Program-made: the position numbers and the translations under genes | Origin: Marinoscillum sp. MHG1-6 | GTDB taxonomy: Bacteria > Bacteroidota > Bacteroidia > Cytophagales > Cyclobacteriaceae | Assembly (NCBI RefSeq): GCF_024714475.1 | Contig: NZ_JAMZMI010000008.1 | Coordinates: 124,001-188,000 of the forward strand | Length of the DNA: 64,000 nucleotides | Direction: 5' to 3' | Notes under the pieces: model-generated | What the model saw: only the letters and a program-made list of their open reading frames with translations | What the model was told of the DNA's origin: nothing | Databases searched by the model: none | In this document: positions 1 to 8,599 of the stretch, in pieces | How positions within the stretch are numbered: the stretch's first letter is position 1 | Layout of the letters: every line of letters starts with the position of its first letter

Positions 1-1686
1 GTTTCTATTCTTCCTCAGAACCCTGTTTTCAATGATGAGGATACGGTAGTTCAGGCAGTTTTCTCAGAAGATATAGAGGAGCTCAATGTCATTCGGGACT
101 ATGAAATGGCTTTGGATGAGGCTACGATTAATCCTGAGAATGCACCGGACATTACACCATTGATTGAGAAGATGGATCAGCTCAATGCCTGGGATTATGA
201 AAGTCAGGTCAAAAAAATACTTGGAGAGCTAGGTGTGCATCATCTGTCTCAAAAGATGAATGAGCTGAGCGGTGGTCAGCGCAAAAGGGTGGCCCTGGCA
301 CGAGCGCTGATCGTGAACCCTGATTTTCTTATTCTGGATGAGCCTACCAACCACCTGGATTTGGAGGTGATTGAGTGGCTTGAAAACTATCTTGCAACTG
401 CTAACCTCACCATCCTGATGGTAACACACGACCGATATTTTCTGGATCGGGTGACCAATGAGATCATCGAGATCGACAATGGAGAATTGTTTCGCTATAA
501 GGGTAACTATCAGAATTTCCTTGAGAAAAAGGCCGAACGCGAACTGCAGGATGCTGCCTCTGTGGACAAGGCCCGTAACCTGCTCAGAAAGGAGCTAGAT
601 TGGATGAGGAGACAGCCGAAGGCCAGAGGTACGAAAGCCAAATACAGGGTCGATGCCTTTTATGATACCAAAGAGAAGGCTTCTAAGAATGTAGCTAAAC
701 AGGAACTGGAGGTAAATCTCAAGGGTGAGCGTCAGGGAAAGAAAATCCTGGAGATGGAGCACGTTTCTAAAACATACGATACCCTCAAGCTACTGGATAA
801 CTTTTCATATACTTTCCGTCGCAAAGAACGAGTAGGAATTGTAGGGCCTAATGGAGTAGGGAAGTCTACATTTCTGAGTGTGATTACCGGGCTGGAAAAA
901 CCGGATAGTGGTAAACTCGATGTGGGACAGACCACGAAGTTTGGATATTATACCCAGGAAGAGCAGCAATTTGATCCTGATAAGAGGGTTATTGATATTG
1001 TAAAGGAAGTAGCGGAGGTAATAAGTCTGGCTGATGGTTCACAGGTGACTGCCTCACAGTTATTGAATCAGTTCCTGTTTCCTCCGAAGATGCAGTTTAA
1101 CGTGGTTGGCAAACTCAGTGGGGGAGAGCGTAAGAGGTTACAGCTTTTAAGAGTACTGATGCTAAATCCTAATTTCCTGATCCTCGATGAGCCTACTAAC
1201 GATTTAGACCTGATGACCTTAAATGTGCTTGAGGATTATTTGGAGCAGTTTGAAGGTTGCCTGATGGTAGTGTCTCACGATCGTTACTTTATGGATCGAC
1301 TTACCGACCACCTATTTGTTTTTGAGGGTGAAGGTGTGATCCGAGACTTTCCGGGCAACTATACTGATCTACGGGAGCAGAGCAAATCATTGTTTAGCAG
1401 GCCGAATGAGGAGGCTGTGAAAAAGTCGGACCCTAAGAAGGGATCAATGGTTGAATCCACCCCTACAATCGAGAAGAAAAAGCTTTCTTACAATGAGCAA
1501 CGGGAGTTTGAAGGGTTAGAGAGGGAGATAGAGAACCTGGAAGCTCAGAAGTCACAAATTGAAACATCCATGTCCACGGAGACTGGCTATGAGGAACTTC
1601 AGAGGGCCGCTGAGCAGCTTGATGAGATCAAGAAGCAACTTGAAGAAAAAGAAATGCGTTGGTTAGAATTAAGTGAAAGAGCCTGA
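1..1686 (+). CDS. uup: ABC-F family ATPase, Uup type (5' end outside window)
   Basis: The reading frame is open from base 1, so the gene starts upstream; 561 residues are visible, and Uup proteins are usually about 620-640. The visible part begins after the first Walker A motif. It then shows the first ABC signature LSGGQRKR (about residue 89), Walker B LILDEPTNHLDL (about 110), the second Walker A GPNGVGKST (about 282), the second signature LSGGERKR (about 372) and Walker B LILDEPTNDLDL (about 393). A charged coiled coil covers about 490-561, the C-terminal domain typical of Uup. There is no membrane segment. ABC-F proteins act on ribosomes or, for Uup, are linked to DNA branch-migration intermediates; the exact role here is inferred. 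The gene converges with the next one, 6 bp apart. Confidence 0.9.
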   Translation, partial: VSILPQNPVFNDEDTVVQAVFSEDIEELNVIRDYEMALDEATINPENAPDITPLIEKMDQLNAWDYESQVKKILGELGVHHLSQKMNELSGGQRKRVALARALIVNPDFLILDEPTNHLDLEVIEWLENYLATANLTILMVTHDRYFLDRVTNEIIEIDNGELFRYKGNYQNFLEKKAERELQDAASVDKARNLLRKELDWMRRQPKARGTKAKYRVDAFYDTKEKASKNVAKQELEVNLKGERQGKKILEMEHVSKTYDTLKLLDNFSYTFRRKERVGIVGPNGVGKSTFLSVITGLEKPDSGKLDVGQTTKFGYYTQEEQQFDPDKRVIDIVKEVAEVISLADGSQVTASQLLNQFLFPPKMQFNVVGKLSGGERKRLQLLRVLMLNPNFLILDEPTNDLDLMTLNVLEDYLEQFEGCLMVVSHDRYFMDRLTDHLFVFEGEGVIRDFPGNYTDLREQSKSLFSRPNEEAVKKSDPKKGSMVESTPTIEKKKLSYNEQREFEGLEREIENLEAQKSQIETSMSTETGYEELQRAAEQLDEIKKQLEEKEMRWLELSERA

Positions 1687-1699
1687 TCGTCATCAGGCT
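1680..1699. terminator. Hairpin between convergent stop codons
   Basis: AGCCTGAT and ATCAGGCT form a perfect 8-bp stem around the loop CGTC. The stem spans both the stop of the ABC-F gene and the 3' end of the convergent gene. It lies where a shared bidirectional terminator would be, but neither side has a strong T-run, so efficiency is uncertain. Confidence 0.45.
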
Positions 1700-2049
1700 G
1701 CTGTCCAAATAATTTCTTTAAAAGGTTTAGTGATCCCATTCACCACAAATCTCAAAGGGTAGGGTCGAATGGTTAATCTGGTGTGGGGTTCTTCGAAATC
1801 GTCACCATCTACTTCCACTCCGTCAGAAGTGAGGTACTCTTCAATGCTTCTCATTTCATTGTCACTGAAATAGTCATCATAGATATCGAATAGTTTCTCC
1901 AGTAAGAATGAGCCATACTGGAGTTTTATTTCCTGCAGACATTCTTCTAGACTTTCTCTTAATAGAGGGTCGAAATCCCTGTAAAATTGTTTGTGATTTT
2001 GGATGTCTATCACCCGTTCAATCAGCCTGTTTAAGTTATTCAAGTCCAT
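1693..2049 (-). CDS. Small hypothetical protein, 118 aa
   Basis: I do not recognise the family. The protein is acidic and mostly helical, with no signal peptide, no cysteine and no membrane segment, so it is probably cytoplasmic. The C-terminal part (about residues 75-118) is richer in strand-forming residues and ends with aromatic and hydrophobic residues. It is convergent with the ABC-F gene and divergent from the hydrolase at 2311. Codon use is like its neighbours, which favours a real gene. Confidence 0.6.
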   Translation of the reverse strand: MDLNNLNRLIERVIDIQNHKQFYRDFDPLLRESLEECLQEIKLQYGSFLLEKLFDIYDDYFSDNEMRSIEEYLTSDGVEVDGDDFEEPHTRLTIRPYPLRFVVNGITKPFKEIIWTAA

Positions 2050-2252
2050 ATCATTTGGGGTTTAATGATATTAAAATCAGATTGATAATGGTGCGTAAGT
2101 ACTGGTGGTTGTTTACAGATTTGTGGTCTGTGACTTTACGATTGTAAGTTGATGAGGTTTTATTTTTCGGTTTAAAAGTTGTTAATTTTTTGAATAATAA
2201 AGTGAAAGTATAGAATTATTTTGGTAACACAATTAAAATATAGACGACTTGG

Positions 2253-2260
2253 TACTTTTG
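2253..2260 (+). promoter_or_regulatory. Candidate Bacteroidota -7 box (TACTTTTG)
   Basis: TACTTTTG matches the Bacteroidota consensus TAnnTTTG exactly and lies 50 bp before the hydrolase start. No clear -33 TTTG is seen at the usual 19-21 bp spacing, so this is a motif-only call. Confidence 0.4.
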
Positions 2261-2310
2261 ATAGATGAAAGGGAAAAAACGCATGACCATCGTCCTAAAC
2301 AACAACTCAG

Positions 2311-3189
2311 ATGAATAAGTATTTACTAGCCTTATTGACATTTATGTTTAGCTCAATTCTACTTTTAGCACAGGGAAATATTATCCCTTTATGGGATGAT
2401 GAAGTACCTAATTCCATTCCTTCAGCAATGGAAGAGAGGACAGTGATCGAAGGTTCTCGTAAGATCAGTCAGGTAGTAGAGCCGACCATTGAGGTTTTCA
2501 TTCCGGAATCCGAAAACACCTCAAAACAAGCGGTTCTCATATGTCCAGGTGGTGGATATGGGCGATTGGCCTATGATAAGGAAGGTACCATGGTGGCACA
2601 GTTGCTTAATGAACAAGGCATAGTTGGGGTGGTATTGAAATACCGGTTGCCGGAAGATGAATCCAATAAAGAGCCACATTTGTCTCCTTTGATGGATGTC
2701 AAAAGAGGGATGGAGTTGATTAGAGAAAATGCTGAACAATGGGGTGTCGATCCACAAAGGGTAGGAGTAATGGGCTTCTCGGCCGGAGGTCACCTGGCAT
2801 CAACGTTGGGAACGCATTTCGATGAATCAAACAGACCCGATTTTATGGTACTGGTTTACCCGGTGGTCACCATGAAGCTAGATTATACCCACATGGGGTC
2901 ACGACTCAATTTACTAGGCAAAAGTCCGACGAATGAGAACGTTGAGTGGTATTCTAATGAACTACAAGTTAAATCGAACACGCCACCCACTTTCATTACC
3001 CATAGCCAGGATGATAGAAGTGTGCCCGTTGAAAATACACTGCAGCTATACTCAGCACTAAAGGCTCAGAATGTGCCCGTGGAAATGCATCTCTATCCGT
3101 ACGGAGGTCATGGATTTGGGCTTGCCAGTGGGAAAGGGAGATTGTCGCAGTGGTCGGAGGAACTGATCCGCTGGTTGAAGGAACTCTAA
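2311..3189 (+). CDS. Secreted alpha/beta-hydrolase, acetyl-esterase-like
   Basis: The 292-residue protein starts with a signal peptide (residues 1 to about 20, ending at LLLAQG). It has an oxyanion motif GGGYG (about 80), the nucleophile elbow GFSAGG with Ser about 157, an acidic residue in the DDRS segment (about 234) and the catalytic His in GGHGFG (about 267). This arrangement fits the BD-FAE/acetyl-xylan-esterase-like hydrolases common in Bacteroidota polysaccharide loci. Deacetylation of plant glycans is a plausible role given the pectin genes that follow, but a transposase and a terminator separate it from them. Substrate is not shown by the sequence. Confidence 0.8.
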   Translation: MNKYLLALLTFMFSSILLLAQGNIIPLWDDEVPNSIPSAMEERTVIEGSRKISQVVEPTIEVFIPESENTSKQAVLICPGGGYGRLAYDKEGTMVAQLLNEQGIVGVVLKYRLPEDESNKEPHLSPLMDVKRGMELIRENAEQWGVDPQRVGVMGFSAGGHLASTLGTHFDESNRPDFMVLVYPVVTMKLDYTHMGSRLNLLGKSPTNENVEWYSNELQVKSNTPPTFITHSQDDRSVPVENTLQLYSALKAQNVPVEMHLYPYGGHGFGLASGKGRLSQWSEELIRWLKEL

Positions 3190-3205
3190 TCAAAAAATGT
3201 TGCTT

Positions 3206-3226
3206 GATCGCAATTGTATTGCGATC
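3206..3226. terminator. Perfect 9-bp hairpin downstream of hydrolase
   Basis: GATCGCAAT and ATTGCGATC are exact inverted repeats with a TGT loop, 17 bp after the hydrolase stop. The sequence following is A-rich rather than T-rich, so it may be a processing or stabilising hairpin rather than a classical terminator. Confidence 0.4.
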
Positions 3227-3277
3227 GAAATCTTAATTGTAACCGCATAATTTGTTGATAGTGAAGAAAATTTTAGG

Positions 3278-3957
3278 CACTCGCTCGAGTAACCCGAGTG
3301 AGAAATATGATAATAGCTTATAGCCATGATTATTGTCTAGTTAGCTATGTTTCAGTTATGCTGTATAAATTACCGCTATATCCGAATTACGAAAGGCAAA
3401 TAGTGATCACGCCTATTTTCTCACATTCACCATCGTTGGCTGGATTGATCTTTTCACTCGGAAGGAGTGCTGTGAGATTATTATGGATAGTTTAAAATTT
3501 TGTCAGCAAAGCAAAGATTTGGAAATCTATGCTTATGTCATAATTCCGAGTCATGTTCATTTGGTTGCCGGAAGAGAAGGTGGATTAATGAGTGATTTTA
3601 TTCGGGACTTCAAGAGCCATACGGCTAGGAAAGTAATTGAATATATTAGTTGTGATGGTGGCGAAAGCAGAAAAGAATGGCTTTTACATATGTTTAGGTA
3701 TTATGCTAAGTGTCAGAAACAAAACAAGGAATATCAGGTTTGGCAGAAAACAAGTCATCCCATTAAATTATTTTCAAATGAGGTCATCGATCAAAAAATA
3801 GACTACATTCATATGAATCCTGTAAAATCAGGAATAGTTGAAAGCCCCGAACACTATTGTTTTAGTAGTGCTTATGACCATAGGCAAGTAAAAGTGATAT
3901 CGGCCTAAGGCCGAAGACATATAAATCACTCGGCACAGCCAAGCGATTGCCAAGTAA
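3278..3957 (+). mobile_element. RAYT (REP-associated Y1 transposase) element with hairpin ends
   Basis: About 680 bp. The left end carries a hairpin at 3280-3302 (CTCGCTCG against CGAGTGAG). The right end carries a hairpin at 3924-3948 (AATCACTCGGC against GCCAAGCGATT, loop ACA, two wobble pairs). The transposase remnant or gene lies between them. Both ends recur at 63616-63820 without the coding middle, which is what defines the element borders here. Hairpin ends with a Y1/HUH transposase are the pattern of IS200/IS605 and RAYT/REP systems. Confidence 0.75.
3483..3908 (+). CDS. REP-associated tyrosine (Y1/HUH) transposase, probably 5'-disrupted
   Basis: The visible 141 residues contain the HUH-like motif IPSHVHLV (about 21-28), the DFKSHTARK helix and the C-terminal YIHMNPVKSGIV block with the downstream serine-rich SSAYD tail, all typical of RAYT proteins. 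In the same frame, homologous coding continues upstream of the ATG to 3369. It reads YFLTFTIVGWIDLFTR, the usual N-terminal strand, but a TAA at 3366 blocks it and there is no ATG. Another frame carries an ATG at 3358 followed by YKL, as family members usually begin. A frameshift between about 3370 and 3405 is therefore the simplest reading, making this a likely pseudogene unless a non-ATG start is used. Confidence 0.75.
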   Translation: MDSLKFCQQSKDLEIYAYVIIPSHVHLVAGREGGLMSDFIRDFKSHTARKVIEYISCDGGESRKEWLLHMFRYYAKCQKQNKEYQVWQKTSHPIKLFSNEVIDQKIDYIHMNPVKSGIVESPEHYCFSSAYDHRQVKVISA

Positions 3958-3987
3958 TCTTAATGACATCGTCTTCTTAGAGAAAAC

Positions 3988-4017
3988 AAAAAAGGAAGCC
4001 ATATGGCTTCCTTTTGT
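3988..4017. terminator. Bidirectional rho-independent terminator
   Basis: AAAGGAAGCC and GGCTTCCTTT pair perfectly around ATAT, with A-tracts on one side and T-tracts on the other. It can end plus-strand transcripts from the transposase and minus-strand transcripts from uxaA, whose stop is at 4075. Confidence 0.85.
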
Positions 4018-4074
4018 TGTGAATAATTATTCAGCGGGTCATTAAAATCTTGGTCGTGCCACTAAATTAAATCA

Positions 4075-5727
4075 TTATAGCGACACTCCTCGTTTCCATG
4101 GAATGAAGTCATACTGTCCCAGGATCATGGCCTTGGATTGAGCTTTCCCGCTGGCGATGTCAATGATAAATTCCAACATCTCTTCTCCCATTTCCTCGAT
4201 TGTTTTCTCGCCTCTTATGACCGGTCCGGTATCGATGTCTATGATGTCAGGCATTCTTTGAGCAAGCGCCGAATTTGAAGCTACTTTCAGAACCGGGGTT
4301 ACCGGGTTTCCTGTAGGCGTTCCTAAGCCAGTGGTGAACAATATCACGTTTGCTCCTGATCCGGCCAGTCCGGTAGTAGACTCCACGTCATTACCCGGCG
4401 TACAAAGTAGGTTCAAGCCTGGTTTTGTAGCGTATTCTGTGTAATCCAGGACCGCCGTGACAGGTGAAGTTCCTCCTTTTTTAGCTGCTCCCGCAGACTT
4501 CATGGCATCGGTGATGAGCCCGTCCTTAATATTTCCCGGAGAAGGGTTCATGTCGAAACCTGAGCCAGCCTCCACGGCCGCTTTTTCGTATGCTCTCATG
4601 ATCTCTACGAACTTGTCAGCGTCTTGCTTCTCTACGGTTCTGTTGATTAATTCCTGTTCTACACCACAAAGCTCAGGGAATTCGGAGAGGATGGCTTTAC
4701 CACCTAATCCTACAACAAGGTCGGAAACATACCCAACAGATGGGTTTGCAGAGATACCAGAGAACCCATCTGATCCTCCGCATTCCAATCCAACAACAAG
4801 CTTACTTAACGGAGCAGGCTTCCTGGTTTCTTTGTTAGCTTCTACCAACGCCATGAAAGTACCTGTAATAGCATTTTTGATAAGCTCCTGTTCTTTCCCG
4901 GTTTCCTGTTGATCGTAGATCAACACAGGCTTATCCAAATTCGGATTGACCTTTTTCAGCGCATCTTCTAAAATTTTAGATTGGGCATTTTGGCACCCGA
5001 GGCTGAGGACTGTTGCACCGGCAACGTTTGGATTGTTGACATATCCAGCCAGTAATCGGCAAAGCGTTTCAGCATCCTGACGGGTACCACCGCAACCTCC
5101 CTGATGGGTTAAGAAACGGATGCCATCAATGTTTTCGAAAACTTTCGGGCTTGTTGCGCTGGAGGCTATAGATTCCAGATCGAATTCTATATTGCCACTT
5201 GCCAGTTCATTACTTTCATACTTTTGAACCAGTTTGTCTACCAGGGCAGTGTAGGGATCTTGTTTTTCAAATCCCAATCCCTTTTCAAAGGCTTTCTTGA
5301 TGGTCTCAATGTTTCGGTTTTCACAAAAGACCAAGGGAAACACCAGCCAGTAATTGCCAGTACCTACCTGGCCATCTTTTCTATGATAACCAAGGAACTC
5401 ACGACCATCAAATCTTGAAACGTCTGGCTTCTCCCATACGAATTCATGTTTTTCTTCACTGCTGAAAGATTCAGACTTGTGGACAAGGTTGGAAACGGTC
5501 AGAGCCTGACCCTGGCTGATGGCATATTTTGCCACACCAACTACCACATTATACATGTGAACCTCATCGCCTTCTTTGAAATCCTTCATGGCGAATTTGT
5601 GCTTGGCCTGTACCGCATCCAGTAGGGTGATATCCTGTCCTGAAACATTTACCACTTCTCCTTTTGAAAGGTCAGTAAGTGCTACGGCCAAATCATCATT
5701 TTCATGTATGAGAATCGCCTTTTTCAT
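4075..5727 (-). CDS. uxaA: Altronate dehydratase (D-altronate hydrolyase)
   Basis: This 550-residue enzyme converts D-altronate to 2-keto-3-deoxygluconate plus water. The N-terminal ~90 residues form the SAF domain, and the large catalytic domain follows. It has the conserved cysteine motifs HQGGCGG (about 208-214), LECGGSDGFSG (about 313-323) and LLCTPGNDVEST (about 430), consistent with an iron-dependent UxaA/GarD family enzyme. It lies 50 bp downstream of uxaB on the same strand, so the two form an operon, and it ends before a strong terminator. It feeds the KdgK-KdgA route encoded at 14-16 kb. Confidence 0.95.
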   Translation of the reverse strand: MKKAILIHENDDLAVALTDLSKGEVVNVSGQDITLLDAVQAKHKFAMKDFKEGDEVHMYNVVVGVAKYAISQGQALTVSNLVHKSESFSSEEKHEFVWEKPDVSRFDGREFLGYHRKDGQVGTGNYWLVFPLVFCENRNIETIKKAFEKGLGFEKQDPYTALVDKLVQKYESNELASGNIEFDLESIASSATSPKVFENIDGIRFLTHQGGCGGTRQDAETLCRLLAGYVNNPNVAGATVLSLGCQNAQSKILEDALKKVNPNLDKPVLIYDQQETGKEQELIKNAITGTFMALVEANKETRKPAPLSKLVVGLECGGSDGFSGISANPSVGYVSDLVVGLGGKAILSEFPELCGVEQELINRTVEKQDADKFVEIMRAYEKAAVEAGSGFDMNPSPGNIKDGLITDAMKSAGAAKKGGTSPVTAVLDYTEYATKPGLNLLCTPGNDVESTTGLAGSGANVILFTTGLGTPTGNPVTPVLKVASNSALAQRMPDIIDIDTGPVIRGEKTIEEMGEEMLEFIIDIASGKAQSKAMILGQYDFIPWKRGVSL

Positions 5728-5777
5728 CTTTAGTGTTAATAATTATAAGTTAAATGTTTTTCTATTCCTTGAGGCAC

Positions 5778-7214
5778 TTAAAGTTTGGATGAAACTTCAA
5801 CAACTCCACTTTCCTCAATAGCTTCAAGGTAATCTGTTACTTTTTGTGTTAGCCCAGTAACCTGTGTTAAATCCTGATCCCAAAAAGCGGTGTTCGCCAA
5901 TACTTTGGAGGCAATGGTCTTCTTGTTGGCCCCTGATGATTTCAATTCCACAAAGAAGTCAAGGTATTCCTGGGTGTCTTTCAGCGTAAATTTATCAGAA
6001 AGATAGAGTTCTATCAAGCATGCCAGTGAGAATACAAGTTTATCAGGTAGACTTCCTTTTTTGTCAAGGTAATCCAGCACCGTAGGGAGTACTCTTACTT
6101 TATATTTTGAGATTGAATTTAGGGAGATGCTGATGAGCTCATGTCTGATGAAGGGATTTTGAAATCTGGCAATAACCTGTTTTGCAAAATCCTTTGGATC
6201 TTCACCTGGAATACTGATGGTTTCTACGATTTCATTGAAGACGGCCTCATTTACAAACTTGCCAGAGACGTCTCCATCAACGGTTTCTTTAACGGTTTCA
6301 ATACCTGACAAAAGACCGACTGGTACCATAGAGGTATGAGCACCATTCAGGATTCTTACTTTCTGAGTTCTGTATGGAGTGATGCTTTTGACATACTTAA
6401 CATTAAATCCATGCTTGTGTGCTGGAAAATGCTCCTGGATAAATTCATCTCCTTCGATTACGAATAGATGGAAACTTTCGGACTTCACAACAAGATTATC
6501 ATCATACCCAATTCTTTCCTTTATCTCGTTGATCTCATCCTTAGGATATCCGGGAACGATACGATCTACAAGTGTATTTGCAAAGTGAATATTCTCAGCA
6601 ACCCATGATGCGAAGTCTGAACCTAGATCCCATAATTGGATGTACTGCTCAATGCATTTTTTAAGCTTATCGCCATTGGACTCAATCAGTTCGCATGGAA
6701 TAATTCCAACCGCTGCATCATCAGATCCTGAAAAATGGTCGAAGCGATGCTTTAATAGCTGGGTTAATTTTCCCGGGAAAGTGGTTGCCAATGCTTTACC
6801 TTCCGGTTGATCATTTTCATCAAAGACGATTCCCGCCTCGGTGGTATTACTGAATACAATTTTTAACGTTGGCTCTTCTGCTAATGCATAATAATCACCA
6901 AGGTTTTGAAATGGGTTGATCGCCTTCTGAACACAACTGATCAGACGCGCATCATCAACTGTTTTTCCATTTTCCAGCCCCTGGAGCAGGTGGTGGTAAA
7001 GGCTATCCTGTTTTGCCAACATATCTACCATGCCGAATTCAAGAGGTTGTACGATGGCAACCCCGGCATTGTAATCCGCCTTTTCATTTAGTTGATCGAT
7101 GAACCAATCCACAAATGCTCTCAGGAAGTTTCCTTCACCAAACTGAACGATTTTTATAGGTAGATTTTGGGTGTTTGCATTAGCTCTGTTGAGCTTAGTT
7201 ATTGTCGTTTCCAT
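5778..7214 (-). CDS. uxaB: Tagaturonate reductase
   Basis: This member of the mannitol-dehydrogenase superfamily reduces D-tagaturonate to D-altronate with NADH. The Rossmann motif IVQFGEGNFLRAFVDW follows the N-terminus, and the long helical C-terminal domain contains the conserved NGAHTSMVPVG segment. The frame also opens at 7277, but the added 21 residues are basic and unlike the family, and they would cover the promoter and operator. I therefore start at METTITK (478 aa). First gene of the uxaB-uxaA operon, divergent from the DUF4861 gene. Confidence 0.93.
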   Translation of the reverse strand: METTITKLNRANANTQNLPIKIVQFGEGNFLRAFVDWFIDQLNEKADYNAGVAIVQPLEFGMVDMLAKQDSLYHHLLQGLENGKTVDDARLISCVQKAINPFQNLGDYYALAEEPTLKIVFSNTTEAGIVFDENDQPEGKALATTFPGKLTQLLKHRFDHFSGSDDAAVGIIPCELIESNGDKLKKCIEQYIQLWDLGSDFASWVAENIHFANTLVDRIVPGYPKDEINEIKERIGYDDNLVVKSESFHLFVIEGDEFIQEHFPAHKHGFNVKYVKSITPYRTQKVRILNGAHTSMVPVGLLSGIETVKETVDGDVSGKFVNEAVFNEIVETISIPGEDPKDFAKQVIARFQNPFIRHELISISLNSISKYKVRVLPTVLDYLDKKGSLPDKLVFSLACLIELYLSDKFTLKDTQEYLDFFVELKSSGANKKTIASKVLANTAFWDQDLTQVTGLTQKVTDYLEAIEESGVVEVSSKL

Positions 7215-7232
7215 ATTCAATGTTAAATTACG

Positions 7233-7248
7233 GCGTAATCGATTGCGC
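7233..7248. promoter_or_regulatory. LacI-family-like operator upstream of uxaB
   Basis: GCGTAATCGATTGCGC is a 16-bp palindrome with a central CG and one mismatched pair (T/C at position 4). This is the form of LacI-family operators. It sits 19 bp before the uxaB ATG and directly after the candidate -7 box, so a bound repressor would block transcription start. No LacI gene is in the window. Confidence 0.6.
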
Positions 7249-7282
7249 AAATTTAGTGATAAATTGCAGAATTTCATTACAA
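7248..7282 (-). promoter_or_regulatory. Candidate uxaBA promoter
   Basis: On the minus strand TAAATTTG (7255-7248) matches the TAnnTTTG -7 box exactly. A TTG at 7282-7280 is the nearest -33 candidate, but the spacing of 24 bp is longer than usual. Confidence 0.4.
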
Positions 7283-7358
7283 TTTTGTTCTTCGATGAAT
7301 TTTCCGATCGTTTTTATAGATTAAAATGATTGTTTGAAGGTCGAATTGCATTTGCTTA

Positions 7359-7387
7359 TTGACATTATTCATTAATCCGTAAATTAC
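7359..7387 (+). promoter_or_regulatory. Candidate promoter of the DUF4861-GH28 genes
   Basis: TTG at 7359-7361 and TAAATTAC at 7380-7387 are 18 bp apart, 16 bp before the ATG at 7403. The -7 box is imperfect (TAnnTTAC), so confidence is modest. Confidence 0.35.
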
Positions 7388-7402
7388 TAAATCTAAACTC
7401 AA

Positions 7403-8599
7403 ATGAAGCGATTTGCTTACCTAACCCCTCTATTAGTAGCTGCTGCATGCACGCAGTCTCCTCAACAGAAAATAGTCATCTCCAATCCATCAGACTTTCA
7501 GCGAAAGCAAGTAGTATCTGTGGATGTATCCGAAAAAGCCTGGCCAGCTACCGGAAAGGAGATTCAGAATGCTGATGGAACGATTGTACCGTCCGAGTGG
7601 ATTGATGCTAATGGTGATGGCCTGACAGATGAACTTAAACTTGTGGCAGAGGTCAAGGCCGGGGTATCGTTGGAGCTTATAGTTTCCGAATCATCGGGAG
7701 GTGAACCTGTGAAAATGACCCAGGCAGAGATTTCAGTGAAAGAAGGAGGAGCGTGGCAAGGTCAAAAATATATCGGAGGCGAATTTGTCAACCAGACAAA
7801 AGTAACAGTTCCAGAGAGTCATACCGATCATTCCTATTGGATCAGGTATGAAGGGCCAGGTTGGGAATCCGACATGGTAGCTTACCGTAGCTACTTGGAC
7901 TGGAGAAATGGAGTAGACATTTTTGGAAAAACCACTTCTGATATGGTATTGCAAAACGTAGGTCAGGATGGGTTTGACTCCTATCATGTCTTGAGCGATT
8001 GGGGAATGGATGTCCTTAAGGTAGGTTACTCACTAGGTATGGGAGCCATCGGCCGTTTTCAGAATGATTCATTATACAGGTTCCAAAACATGGCAGGAAT
8101 GTCCTGTGAGATCACCAAAAATGGCAATCTCGAATCTGTAATCACCACTAAATACGACTCTTGGGTGACGGAGGAAGATACGGTCTCCTTGGTGTCGAAA
8201 CTCAGTATCCAGGCTGCGTCCCGAGTAACAAAGCATGAAGTAGCTTTTGATCAACCTTTAACCGGCTTCTGCACGGGGCTGGTCAGAAGTAAAGATGAAG
8301 AGTATATCCAACTGGAAGAGGGCGATTATCTAGCCATCGCTACTCATGGAAAATATAGTCTGAACGGAGATAACCTGGGAATGGCAGTTTTAGCTAAAAA
8401 GGAGGATATCGCATCTCAGGCTGAACCAGACCATAGCCATGTGTTAGTGTTCAAACCTGCGGAATCAGTGACCTATTACTTTCTGGCTGCCTGGGAACTG
8501 GAGCCCAATGGAGTTAAAGATGTTGAAACCTTTAAGAAGTATCTCAGCCAGGAACTTATTAAATTGAATACCTCACTCAATGTTAGTTTACCACAATGA
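7403..8599 (+). CDS. DUF4861 family lipoprotein in pectin locus
   Basis: 398 residues. The N-terminus MKRFAYLTPLLVAAAC is a lipoprotein signal with the acylated Cys at about 16, so the protein is probably anchored in the periplasm or at the surface. The body is a beta-rich domain with DANGDGLTDEL (a Ca-binding-like DxNxDG segment at about 69-75), conserved aromatics (YRSYLDWRNGVDIFGK) and a C-terminal VTYYFLAAWE strand. This matches DUF4861, a family repeatedly found beside uronate-processing genes. I know of no settled activity and do not assign one. It overlaps the polygalacturonase gene by 4 bp (ATGA), so the two are co-translated. Confidence 0.8.
   Translation: MKRFAYLTPLLVAAACTQSPQQKIVISNPSDFQRKQVVSVDVSEKAWPATGKEIQNADGTIVPSEWIDANGDGLTDELKLVAEVKAGVSLELIVSESSGGEPVKMTQAEISVKEGGAWQGQKYIGGEFVNQTKVTVPESHTDHSYWIRYEGPGWESDMVAYRSYLDWRNGVDIFGKTTSDMVLQNVGQDGFDSYHVLSDWGMDVLKVGYSLGMGAIGRFQNDSLYRFQNMAGMSCEITKNGNLESVITTKYDSWVTEEDTVSLVSKLSIQAASRVTKHEVAFDQPLTGFCTGLVRSKDEEYIQLEEGDYLAIATHGKYSLNGDNLGMAVLAKKEDIASQAEPDHSHVLVFKPAESVTYYFLAAWELEPNGVKDVETFKKYLSQELIKLNTSLNVSLPQ

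Noticed and set aside
3298-3495. Plus-strand 65-aa frame in front of the transposase
   Set aside because: It is out of frame with the conserved transposase coding for most of its length. Only the first few codons at 3358 look like a family start, which I interpret as a frameshift.
7215-7277. 21-aa N-terminal extension of UxaB
   Set aside because: It would be translated through the operator and -7 box and is not like the family N-terminus.
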